Source: Bacillota bacterium (GTDB taxonomy: Bacteria > Bacillota > Clostridia > Lutisporales > Lutisporaceae). From it: a stretch of 5,997 nt of DNA. The notes below the pieces were generated by a model that made no database searches, had not been told where the DNA came from, and worked only from the letters and a program-made list of their open reading frames with translations. Location of the stretch: the NCBI GenBank assembly GCA_023230985.1, contig JALNWH010000113.1:1-5997 (forward strand). Direction: 5' to 3'. Positions 1 to 5,994 of the stretch are shown piece by piece (within the stretch, counting starts at the first letter, position 1; each line of letters begins with the position of its first letter). Both the position numbers and the translations under genes were made by a program.

Positions 1-142
1 TTATTAGAACTAAAACAATGAACTGTATTTAATTATAAAATATAAATAAAATATTTTTCTACTTACTTGTAATTTTATCAAATTTCTAAAACCTTTACAA
101 TGCTTTTTATAAATATTATTTTACTATAAATTAATATGTTGC

Positions 143-170
143 TTAAAAAGGCAAAACTATACCTTTTTAA
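143..170 (-). terminator. Weak hairpin terminator overlapping the exporter stop codon
   Basis: A perfect 9-bp inverted repeat, TTAAAAAGG (143-151) and CCTTTTTAA (162-170), encloses a 10-base loop that contains the exporter's TAG stop (157-159). Read on the minus strand, the second arm is CCUUUUUAA, so the U-tract is part of the stem instead of following it. This makes it a poor fit to a classical intrinsic terminator, although it could work in either direction. The stem is A/T-dominated. I infer a 3'-end function from its position only. Confidence 0.4.
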
Positions 171-2040
171 TCTCTGAATTTTTAAACTGCGATTTATATA
201 GTTTTGCATAAACACCATCGTTTTCTATTAACTCTCTATGATTTCCTTTTTCAACAATACCTTCATCCGTTAACACTAATATAGTTCTGGCATTTCTAAT
301 TGTTGATAGTCTATGTGCTATAACAAAGGTAGTCCTGCTACTTGATAACTTTTCCAAAGACTCTTGTACAATTTTTTCACTTTCATTATCCAAAGATGAT
401 GTAGCCTCATCTAAAATCAGTATAGGTGGATTTTTTAAAAAAGCTCTTGCAATACTTATCCTTTGTTTTTGACCTCCGGACAGTTTTACTCCCCTTTCCC
501 CCACGTCTGTATCATAGCCATCTTCCAATTCTATTATAAAATTATGAGCATTAGCTTTTTTAGATGCCTCTATTATTTCTTCTTCAGTTGCATGGGGCTT
601 TCCGTATCTAATATTCTCTTTAACTGTTCCTGCAAATAAATATACATCTTGTTGGACAATTCCAATATTTCTACGCAACGAACTAAGCTTAATTTTTCTA
701 ATATCAACACCATCTATAAATACACTGCCATTGGTAACATCATAAAATCTAGGAATCAAACTGCATAGTGTAGATTTACCTCCGCCGGATGGACCAACCA
801 ATGCAACTGTATCTCCGGAGTTAACCTTTAGATTTATGTTTTCCAATACAAAACTGCTATCAACATACTTAAAGGAAACATCTTTAAATTCTATAGTACC
901 TTTATCTATAGAATCCAAGCTTTTTCGCAATCCAATAGTGCTGAAATCCGATGTACCTGTTTTTCTATATTCCCATTGCATACATTCAAGTTTATTTTTT
1001 TGTTTATATTCCAATGTACCCATTTCCATATTGCCCCAAATATATTCTAATTCAACTGCATCCTTTTCATCAACAATGTCCGATTCCGTATCCAATACCT
1101 CTAAAAATCTTTCAAAACCGGTCATACCTTTTTGAAATTGCTCTGTAAAGTTTATTAAAGATCTTATAGGATTTAATAGCGTGTTAATATAAAGTAAATA
1201 TGCTACGAGATCGGCAGGTACAATACTTCCATTTTTTATAAATAAGGCTCCTGCAATTACAGTAACCACAAAAATCAAACCTTGAAAAAAGATTATACCG
1301 CTATAAAATTTACCCATATAGCTATAGCTTTCTTCTTTTGTATATAAGAATTCCTTATTACCATACTTAAACTTCTCATACTCTAAATGTTCATTTGAAA
1401 AAGACTGTACTACTCGCACTCCGGAAATACTGTCCTCTATTTGTGAGTTTACATTGGCAATCTTTTGTTTATTCTTTAAAAAAACGCGGCGCATTTTTTT
1501 ATTATAAAAATAAGCAATAAAAAACATGGGAGGAATGAAAGCAAAAACAATCAAAGTTAGTTTCCATTCAACACTAAGAAGTATAATAAATGAACCTATT
1601 ATTTTGATAAGTGAAATAAAAATCTCTTCCGGCCCATGGTGTGCCAATTCAGAAATATCAAACAAATCATTGACTATTCTTGACATCAGTTGTCCGGTTT
1701 TATTGTTATCATAAAATGTAAATGATAACTTTTGCAAATGATTAAAAATATCATTTCTCATATCATATTCCATTCTGGCTCCCATTATATGACCCCAAGC
1801 TGTAATAAAATAGTTGCATCCATATTGTATAAAATATAATAGCAATAGGAAAAACCCGATTTTTATTATTAAATTAATAGAGGTACCATCTATATTTACC
1901 AAAGCGTCATTTATAAGGAATCTTACAATCACAGGAAAAATAAGATCGACTCCGGCTGCTGTAAAAGCACAAAGCATATCAAAGAGAAATATATGTTTAT
2001 ATGGATTATAATATTTTATAAATCTTTTAAGTTTATTCAT
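157..2040 (-). CDS. ABC exporter, fused membrane and ATP-binding domains (MsbA/LmrA-like)
   Basis: A 627-residue half-transporter of the ABC exporter type, expected to act in the cytoplasmic membrane as a homo- or heterodimer that couples ATP hydrolysis to export. The substrate cannot be told from sequence. Hydrophobic segments lie at about 16-42, 57-80, 140-158, 160-180, 247-269 and 275-295, which fits the six-helix type I exporter fold. The ATPase domain is intact: Walker A GPSGGGKST (416-424), Q-loop VQQD (462-465), signature LSGGQ (520-524), Walker B ILILDE (540-545, catalytic Glu 545) and switch His 576. The family is usually about 570-600 residues. The excess is a linker insert at roughly 331-379, between the last helix region and the ATPase domain. 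The start is the ATG at 2038-2040, preceded by a G-only Shine-Dalgarno (2050-2055, nine bases away). No partner half-transporter or regulator gene lies next to it, so the partner and role stay open. Confidence 0.93.
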   Translation of the reverse strand: MNKLKRFIKYYNPYKHIFLFDMLCAFTAAGVDLIFPVIVRFLINDALVNIDGTSINLIIKIGFFLLLLYFIQYGCNYFITAWGHIMGARMEYDMRNDIFNHLQKLSFTFYDNNKTGQLMSRIVNDLFDISELAHHGPEEIFISLIKIIGSFIILLSVEWKLTLIVFAFIPPMFFIAYFYNKKMRRVFLKNKQKIANVNSQIEDSISGVRVVQSFSNEHLEYEKFKYGNKEFLYTKEESYSYMGKFYSGIIFFQGLIFVVTVIAGALFIKNGSIVPADLVAYLLYINTLLNPIRSLINFTEQFQKGMTGFERFLEVLDTESDIVDEKDAVELEYIWGNMEMGTLEYKQKNKLECMQWEYRKTGTSDFSTIGLRKSLDSIDKGTIEFKDVSFKYVDSSFVLENINLKVNSGDTVALVGPSGGGKSTLCSLIPRFYDVTNGSVFIDGVDIRKIKLSSLRRNIGIVQQDVYLFAGTVKENIRYGKPHATEEEIIEASKKANAHNFIIELEDGYDTDVGERGVKLSGGQKQRISIARAFLKNPPILILDEATSSLDNESEKIVQESLEKLSSSRTTFVIAHRLSTIRNARTILVLTDEGIVEKGNHRELIENDGVYAKLYKSQFKNSEIKKV

Positions 2041-2074
2041 TTAAGTAAACCCCCCAAAATATTTAAGCACAAAT

Positions 2075-2083
2075 ATCATAACA
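2075..2083 (-). promoter_or_regulatory. Putative extended -10 promoter for the ABC exporter
   Basis: On the minus strand the bases read TGTTATGAT, an extended -10 element (TG-n-TATGAT) about 35 bases before the exporter start. No good -35 box sits 17 bases upstream, which is tolerable for an extended -10 promoter. It faces away from the selenoprotein promoter, so the intergenic region is divergent. AT-rich DNA produces such matches by chance, so the call is tentative. Confidence 0.35.
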
Positions 2084-2143
2084 CATAATAAAAAATCATA
2101 AAAGCACGTTAATTTGTTATAATAATATAAATTTGCTTTTTCA

Positions 2144-2172
2144 TTGATATTTTTAAGGAAATATTATATACT
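2144..2172 (+). promoter_or_regulatory. Promoter of the HesB-like selenoprotein gene
   Basis: TTGATA (2144-2149) and TATACT (2167-2172) are separated by exactly 17 bases, a near-consensus vegetative promoter. It predicts transcription start at about 2179, leaving a 5' leader of about 45 bases. An overlapping perfect TATAAT (2172-2177) has TTGATA at a 22-base spacing, which is too long. A further extended -10 match, TGTTATAAT, lies at 2115-2123. The first pair is the best candidate because it places the start next to the inverted repeat at 2181-2197. Confidence 0.65.
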
Positions 2173-2180
2173 ATAATTAA

Positions 2181-2197
2181 ATACCCCTTATGGGTAT
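2181..2197. promoter_or_regulatory. Candidate operator: ATACCC-N5-GGGTAT inverted repeat, CsoR/CstR-like
   Basis: ATACCC (2181-2186) and GGGTAT (2192-2197) form a perfect 6-bp inverted repeat around CTTAT, starting about two bases after the predicted transcription start. Binding there would block transcription. The TACCC/GGGTA arms with short C- and G-runs resemble operators of the CsoR/RcnR/FrmR/CstR repressor family, which respond to copper, other metals, formaldehyde or persulfides. That match is from my knowledge of the family and was not run as a motif scan. No repressor gene lies in the window. An alternative is a short hairpin in the mRNA leader. Confidence 0.5.
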
Positions 2198-2223
2198 ACG
2201 AATTTGAATAAAGAGGTGTTTAT

Positions 2224-2505
2224 ATGAATATAACAATTTCAGAAAACGCAAAAAAACATTTACAAGAAAGTAATGCCAGGGATTTAAAAATCTATATAGA
2301 AGGCTATGGCTGAGCCGGTCCCACCTTTGGGTTAGCTCAGGTTGAGCCATCAGAAGAAGATAAGATATTTTCTGTAGATGATTTTAATTTTGTAATAGAA
2401 GAAGACATTTCCGATTTAGTCAGCAGCTTTGAAATAGACTATTATAAAGGTCTATTTCAAAAAGGATATGTTGTATATGCCAATGGCAAACGTGGGTCGT
2501 GCTAA
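2224..2505 (+). CDS. HesB/IscA-like selenoprotein, UGA (2311-2313) read as selenocysteine
   Basis: A 93-residue protein whose frame is open from ATG 2224 to TAA 2503 except for one UGA at codon 30. Around it the protein reads GYG-U-AGPTFGLAQVEP, which matches the small HesB-related family (TIGR01911-type) in which several members have Sec at the first conserved Cys of the HesB/IscA domain. HesB/IscA proteins bind iron-sulfur clusters or iron; the role of this subfamily is not established. The C terminus is GSC, so the usual C-G-C pair is reduced to one Cys (93), 63 residues after Sec30, close to the usual spacing of the first Cys and the C-terminal pair. The start is supported by the Shine-Dalgarno GAGGTG (2213-2218), five bases before the ATG. 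A SECIS-like hairpin follows the UGA, and the gene has its own promoter, operator-like repeat and terminator. Decoding needs SelA/SelB/SelC/SelD, none of which are here. A nonsense-mutated pseudogene is the alternative, but the family match makes it unlikely. Confidence 0.9.
2335..2347 (+). promoter_or_regulatory. Bacterial SECIS-like hairpin for Sec insertion
   Basis: GCTCA (2335-2339), loop GGT (2340-2342) and TGAGC (2343-2347) form a perfect 5-bp stem with a GGU apical loop. The loop begins 27 bases after the last base of the UGA. This fits the general bacterial SECIS description: a small hairpin about 16-37 bases downstream with a G at the start of the loop, which SelB contacts. A competing hairpin, CTGAGC (2310-2315) with GCTCAG (2335-2340) plus CCCA (2320-2323) with TGGG (2328-2331), uses the same GCTCA and includes the UGA. 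Folding energies were not calculated. Confidence 0.7.
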
Positions 2506-2519
2506 ATTAATTATTATCC

Positions 2520-2560
2520 AACAAAGCAAAGCAGTCAGCGCTTTGCTTTGTTAATTTTAT
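2520..2560 (+). terminator. Rho-independent terminator of the selenoprotein gene
   Basis: AACAAAGCAAAGC (2520-2532) and GCTTTGCTTTGTT (2540-2552) are perfect 13-base complements around a 7-base loop, followed by a T-rich TTAATTTTAT-like stretch. It begins 15 bases after the TAA stop. The long stem is strong, while the T-tract is interrupted by AA. It separates the selenoprotein from the diguanylate cyclase downstream and supports a single-gene transcript. Confidence 0.85.
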
Positions 2561-2633
2561 ATCTAACATGATACAATCTTCGACTTAAAGCCTATATCTT
2601 CTAGGAAAATTTACGATAAGCATTATTTATCCG

Positions 2634-2662
2634 TTTCTTTTTTTATAAATATTATGTATAAT
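2634..2662 (+). promoter_or_regulatory. Putative promoter of the diguanylate cyclase gene
   Basis: A perfect -10 box TATAAT (2657-2662) lies 17 bases after TTTCTT (2634-2639), a weak -35 match. It predicts transcription start near 2669 and a leader of about 35 bases. Because a strong terminator sits upstream, the cyclase needs its own promoter, and this is the only good -10 in the gap. In the rest of 2561-2703 I see no riboswitch or small gene. Confidence 0.5.
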
Positions 2663-2703
2663 TAATGTAATGATAGGTTTTTAACTTTTGGGGGGAAGTA
2701 TTG

Positions 2704-3978
2704 ATGGAAGACCTTACACGTAATTATTTAAAAGAATTAAATGAATATGAAAAAAGATTAAAAGCTGCATATGATATCATTGAAAAAAGCGAAATAGTTG
2801 TTTTTGAATGGTCTATAGGTCCTAATATACCCGTTAAATTTGTAACAGAAAATATATCCAGATATGGTTATCCCGCTGAAGACTTTTATTCAGGTAAAGT
2901 TGATTATTGGGATTTTTTACATAAGGATGATGTGGATCGAACACGTGATACTGTTTATAAGAAAAGAAACTCCAATGAATTAGAATTTAAACATATTTAT
3001 AGAGTTATATGTAAGGACGCCACAGTTAGATGGGTTGAAGAATGGACTACTTGGGAAAGAGATGCCTCAGGTAAACCCATTACTGAAAAAGGAGTTATAA
3101 GAGATATAACAAATCAAATCGAAACTGCAAAAGAACTTGAAAGATCTGAAAAAAGATATCGTAATCTTTTTGAAAATGCTTGTGCGTTAATATGTACATT
3201 TGATTCTAAAGGGAATTTTACAACAGTAAATAAAGAATGTTGTGAACTCTCCGGATATAATCAAAATGAACTTCTAAATATGAATATTTTTGACTTCTTG
3301 CATCCATCACATTTAGAAAACCTCAAAGATAGTAAAAACAGTTTGATAAGCAGAATAAATGAGATGGAAAACACCAATATAGAAATAAAAATCCAAAACA
3401 AGTACAAAGCTGTAGTGGTACTAGAAGGTAAACTGCTGATTATCGAAGGAGATAGTAATACTATTGAAATACAGGGCGTCTTTCAAGATGTTACAGCTAA
3501 AAAGGAAGCTGAAAAAAGAATTTACTATTTAAGCTACCATGATAAATTAACGGATTTATATAATCGAGCATATTTTGATGAAAGACTTGAAGAACTAGAT
3601 AGAAATAATGAATTTCCTTATTGTCTGATTATGGGCGATATAAATGGCCTAAAAAAAACCAACGACTTATTAGGCCACAAAGCAGGAGACAAGCTATTGC
3701 AAATTGTAGCTGAAATATTAAAAAATTCATGCAGGAAATCTGATACTGTTGCCAGAATTGGTGGAGACGAATTCGCAATTATACTGCCTGAATGCAATAT
3801 CTCTTTTGCCGAAAAAATTTGTAGCAGAATCAAAGAAGCCTGCGAATCATATGATGATGGTACCCAAATTAAACCCGATATAGCTTTAGGCTATAGTATA
3901 AAAAAAGATCATTCCAAATCCAACGATGTACTAATAAGTGAAGCTGATGCTGAAATGTATAAAGCAAAATTTAAATAA
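2704..3978 (+). CDS. PAS-PAS-GGDEF diguanylate cyclase
   Basis: A 424-residue soluble protein expected to make cyclic di-GMP from two GTP. Residues 1-30 are a charged helix. A first PAS domain (PAS_3-like, about 28-137) ends in GVIRDITNQIE. A helical linker leads to a second PAS domain (about 150-265) ending in GVFQDVTAKKEAEKR. The GGDEF domain (about 276-424) opens with HDKLTDLYNR (279-288), carries the metal and GTP motif DINGLKKTND (312-321) and has an exact GGDEF at 353-357. RKSD (344-347) lies exactly five residues before GGDEF, the RxxD inhibitory site through which c-di-GMP represses such enzymes. The signature residues of an active cyclase are therefore present. No transmembrane segment or signal peptide is seen, so the PAS domains should sense a cytoplasmic cue, which is unidentified. 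TTG (2701) directly precedes ATG (2704). I chose the ATG because it lies eight bases after the Shine-Dalgarno GGGGGG (2690-2695), against five for TTG. No EAL or HD-GYP domain is attached. Confidence 0.93.
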   Translation: MEDLTRNYLKELNEYEKRLKAAYDIIEKSEIVVFEWSIGPNIPVKFVTENISRYGYPAEDFYSGKVDYWDFLHKDDVDRTRDTVYKKRNSNELEFKHIYRVICKDATVRWVEEWTTWERDASGKPITEKGVIRDITNQIETAKELERSEKRYRNLFENACALICTFDSKGNFTTVNKECCELSGYNQNELLNMNIFDFLHPSHLENLKDSKNSLISRINEMENTNIEIKIQNKYKAVVVLEGKLLIIEGDSNTIEIQGVFQDVTAKKEAEKRIYYLSYHDKLTDLYNRAYFDERLEELDRNNEFPYCLIMGDINGLKKTNDLLGHKAGDKLLQIVAEILKNSCRKSDTVARIGGDEFAIILPECNISFAEKICSRIKEACESYDDGTQIKPDIALGYSIKKDHSKSNDVLISEADAEMYKAKFK

Positions 3979-4002
3979 AACAAATATAGTACTCTTTTAG
4001 AA

Positions 4003-4521
4003 TTAAGTAAAAGTAATATTATCTTCTAAAAACCTTGCCATAGCATAAATACCGTCTGATAGCCTGTTCACATATTTTATTAAAAATGAATTAATTTTTT
4101 CTTCTTTATGCAAAGTAATAATTCTCCTTTCCGCTCTCCTGCAAATAGTCCTTGAAATATGGAGAGCAGCACTTTGCTTACTACTTCCCGGTATAATAAA
4201 ACTAGGCGTTGCATCTGATTTGCTTATATAATAATCTATAAGCTTTTCTAATCTTAACACATCTTCTTCTTTAACACTATTTGCATATTTACTACCATCC
4301 ATTGTAGCAAGTTCACCGGCTACATTAAAAAGCTCTTTTTGTATCTGATTTATAAAATTTACTACTTCTTCATCTTCCACAAAATTTTTTGCAAAACCCA
4401 GAGAACAGTTTAATTCATCAATAGTCCCATAACATTCAACTCTTATGCTGTCTTTAAATACTCTTGTATTGTCATATAAGCTTGTCTTTCCTTTATCTCC
4501 GCCTTTTGTGTAAATTTTCAT
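4003..4521 (-). CDS. Cob(I)alamin adenosyltransferase, PduO type
   Basis: A 172-residue enzyme that transfers the adenosyl group of ATP to cob(I)alamin to form adenosylcobalamin, the cofactor of radical mutases, lyases and dehydratases. Family motifs are all present: the N-terminal ATP loop YTKGGDKGKTSL (4-15), GTIDELN (32-38), the PGSSKQSAALHISR stretch (111-124), RTICRRAER (124-132) and YVNRLSDGIYAMAR (150-163). Asp35 and Arg128 sit where PduO-type enzymes have a salt-bridge pair. Length fits the single-domain family, with a trimer expected. The frame is open further up to an ATG at 4554, but AGGAAGG (4530-4536 on this strand) lies inside that extension, eight bases before ATG 4521, and homologs begin at MKIYTKGGD, so 4521 is the start. 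The histidyl-tRNA synthetase lies 100 bases upstream on the same strand, so co-transcription is possible. No cobalamin riboswitch is seen in that gap. The 3' end converges on the diguanylate cyclase with 24 bases between stops. Confidence 0.93.
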   Translation of the reverse strand: MKIYTKGGDKGKTSLYDNTRVFKDSIRVECYGTIDELNCSLGFAKNFVEDEEVVNFINQIQKELFNVAGELATMDGSKYANSVKEEDVLRLEKLIDYYISKSDATPSFIIPGSSKQSAALHISRTICRRAERRIITLHKEEKINSFLIKYVNRLSDGIYAMARFLEDNITFT

Positions 4522-4621
4522 AAAACCATCCTTCCTAATAAATAATCTTAGCAAAATCCATATATTGGTACTATTAAAAAATGATTTATTTAACCTGTAT
4601 TTTACTGCATAATAGCACTTT

Positions 4622-5923
4622 TTAGTCCTTAATAATATCTTTCATCATACCCTCTAATTCTTCGAATTTTACTTCGGATTCTTTACCATCTACCATATTT
4701 TTTACTTTAAACTTTTTCTCTATCAATTCATTTTCACCTATAATTATAACATAAGGAATATCAGATTTATTTGCATAGTCCAAAGCTCTTTTTACTCTTC
4801 TACCTGTCATTTCCATATCAACATTATAACCTAATTCTCTTAAATCCGTAGCCAAAACAAAACTTTCCTTTTCTGTGCCCATGGGTATTATAAATATTTG
4901 AGCAGGAGCAGCAGTACCTGCTTCACCTTTCATTTTTAAAACTTCATATATCACATCTAAACCAAAAGACATGCCAACAGCAGGATATTCAATATCACTT
5001 TCCAAGAACCCGCCAATTATTTTATCGTAACGTCCTCCGCCTCCTAAGCTTGATGTTATGCTACCATCGGTTAGGAATACCTCCCAAATAGTACCCGTGT
5101 ATATCTCCAAGCCTCTGGCCAGAAAAGGTGAAAACCTTACATATTCGCTTAGCCCGGCAGCGTCTACATACATATCCAATTCATTTATTTCCTTTATACC
5201 ATCTCTAATTGAATCATTTATGGGATTTTGAGTTAGATATTGGATTAATTCTTCCGGCCTCATCTCAATAAAACTAAATAATTTTTCTGAAGAGTCTCTA
5301 TTTATACCCTTTTCATCCAGTTCATTTAGTACCCCTTCCCTCCCAATCTTTTCAAATTTATCTAGGCTTAGTATAACACTGCTTGCAACATCAGCGTCTA
5401 TTCCGGCTGCATCCACCAATCCAAACAACAGTTTTCTATTGTTATACGAAATATAAATAGAAAGACTGAAATTTTTAAATACTTCAACAGACATAGCAAA
5501 ATATTCGGCTTCAGCTAACATAGAACTAACTCCAACAACATCCACATCGCATTGTGTAAATTCTCTATTTCTACCGGTTTTGACAGGGCCATCTCTAAAT
5601 ACCTTGCCTATCTCGTAGCGTTTAAACGGCATTCTCATATCGGGGTTAAGTCCAACTACTTTTGAAAAAGGAACAGTCAAATCATATCTTAACCCTAATT
5701 TTCTTTTCCCTTGATCATATAGTTTATATACTTCTTTTAATATTTCCGCCCCTCCGGCATACTTTGAAGCCAAGACATCAAAATGACAAAGAATCGGTGA
5801 TTCCAGTGGCTGATATCCATATTTCTCAAAAACATCTTGTAATTTTCGAAGTATATCTTGTCTAACTTTTTGTTGTTGCGGCAAGTAATCAATGGTACCT
5901 CTTGGATTTTTTAGTTCAAACAT
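4622..5923 (-). CDS. hisS: Histidyl-tRNA synthetase, eukaryote/archaea-like type, altered motif 3
   Basis: A 433-residue class II synthetase-fold protein expected to charge tRNA-His in the cytoplasm. The catalytic domain (about 1-325) carries LRYDLTVPF (78-86), motif 2 FRDGPVKTGRNREFTQCD (109-126) and the histidine motif LARGLEIYTGTIWE (268-281, with Arg270 and Tyr275). SLGGGGRYDKIIGG (292-305) is also present. The anticodon-binding domain spans about 340-432, with MTGRRVKRALDYANK (372-386) and YVIIIGENEL (391-400). The LRYDLTVP and TQCDVD forms are typical of eukaryotic and archaeal enzymes, where usual bacterial HisS has LRPEGT and HQxGxE. Motif 3 reads VGMSFGLDVIYEVL (316-329), so Val324 (codon GTG) replaces the usual Arg, and the histidine motif has Glu-Ile for Asp-Tyr. 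HisZ, the regulatory paralog in histidine biosynthesis, usually lacks the C-terminal domain seen here, so I favor HisS, but activity is not certain. The start follows AAGGAGG by seven bases (5931-5937). Confidence 0.85.
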   Translation of the reverse strand: MFELKNPRGTIDYLPQQQKVRQDILRKLQDVFEKYGYQPLESPILCHFDVLASKYAGGAEILKEVYKLYDQGKRKLGLRYDLTVPFSKVVGLNPDMRMPFKRYEIGKVFRDGPVKTGRNREFTQCDVDVVGVSSMLAEAEYFAMSVEVFKNFSLSIYISYNNRKLLFGLVDAAGIDADVASSVILSLDKFEKIGREGVLNELDEKGINRDSSEKLFSFIEMRPEELIQYLTQNPINDSIRDGIKEINELDMYVDAAGLSEYVRFSPFLARGLEIYTGTIWEVFLTDGSITSSLGGGGRYDKIIGGFLESDIEYPAVGMSFGLDVIYEVLKMKGEAGTAAPAQIFIIPMGTEKESFVLATDLRELGYNVDMEMTGRRVKRALDYANKSDIPYVIIIGENELIEKKFKVKNMVDGKESEVKFEELEGMMKDIIKD

Positions 5924-5964
5924 ATTATTTCCTCCTTCATATATTTGTTTTATAAATACAAAAT

Positions 5965-5994
5965 GCCATATAAGCTTTTAAATGCCTATATGGC
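5965..5994 (-). terminator. Hairpin with T-rich tail upstream of hisS (terminator or attenuator)
   Basis: On the minus strand GCCATATAGGC (5994-5984) and GCTTATATGGC (5975-5965) pair as an 11-bp stem with one G-U, around the 8-base loop ATTTAAAA, followed by ATTTTGTATTT. This has the form of an intrinsic terminator pointing toward hisS, ending about 40 bases before its ATG. It could end an off-window upstream gene or be the terminator half of a leader attenuator such as a T-box, which commonly controls synthetase genes in Firmicutes. The window stops three bases further up, so neither can be shown. No promoter between it and hisS is convincing. Confidence 0.6.

Noticed and set aside
1..142. 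Possible partial gene at the left edge
   Set aside because: All frames are short and broken by stops, the composition is extremely AT-rich, and no protein motif is visible.
836..1148. Two overlapping plus-strand open frames antisense to the ABC exporter
   Set aside because: They lie wholly inside the exporter gene, have no ribosome binding site or family resemblance, and are Ser/Pro/Tyr-rich products expected from the complement of an AT-rich gene. The same applies to frames at 1526-1714, 1814-2011, 3618-3833 and 5662-5865.
2311..2313. UGA as a tryptophan codon or as a nonsense mutation
   Set aside because: The other four genes contain no in-frame UGA, so a genome-wide code change is not supported. 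The UGA falls exactly at the Cys/Sec position of the family and is followed by a SECIS-like hairpin, which favors selenocysteine over decay.
2615..2631. GATAA-N7-TTATC repeat as a Fur/PerR-like operator
   Set aside because: Only five bases per arm in AT-rich DNA, with no further match to a Fur or PerR box; expected by chance.
3990..4015. Shared terminator between the convergent diguanylate cyclase and adenosyltransferase genes
   Set aside because: TACTCTTTTA and TAAAAGTA pair only with a bulged C, the stem is nearly all A/T, and it runs into the adenosyltransferase stop codon. It is too weak to call.
4522..4554. Longer adenosyltransferase starting at ATG 4554
   Set aside because: The added 11 residues contain the Shine-Dalgarno sequence of the start at 4521, and the family begins with the MKIYTKGGD-like segment.
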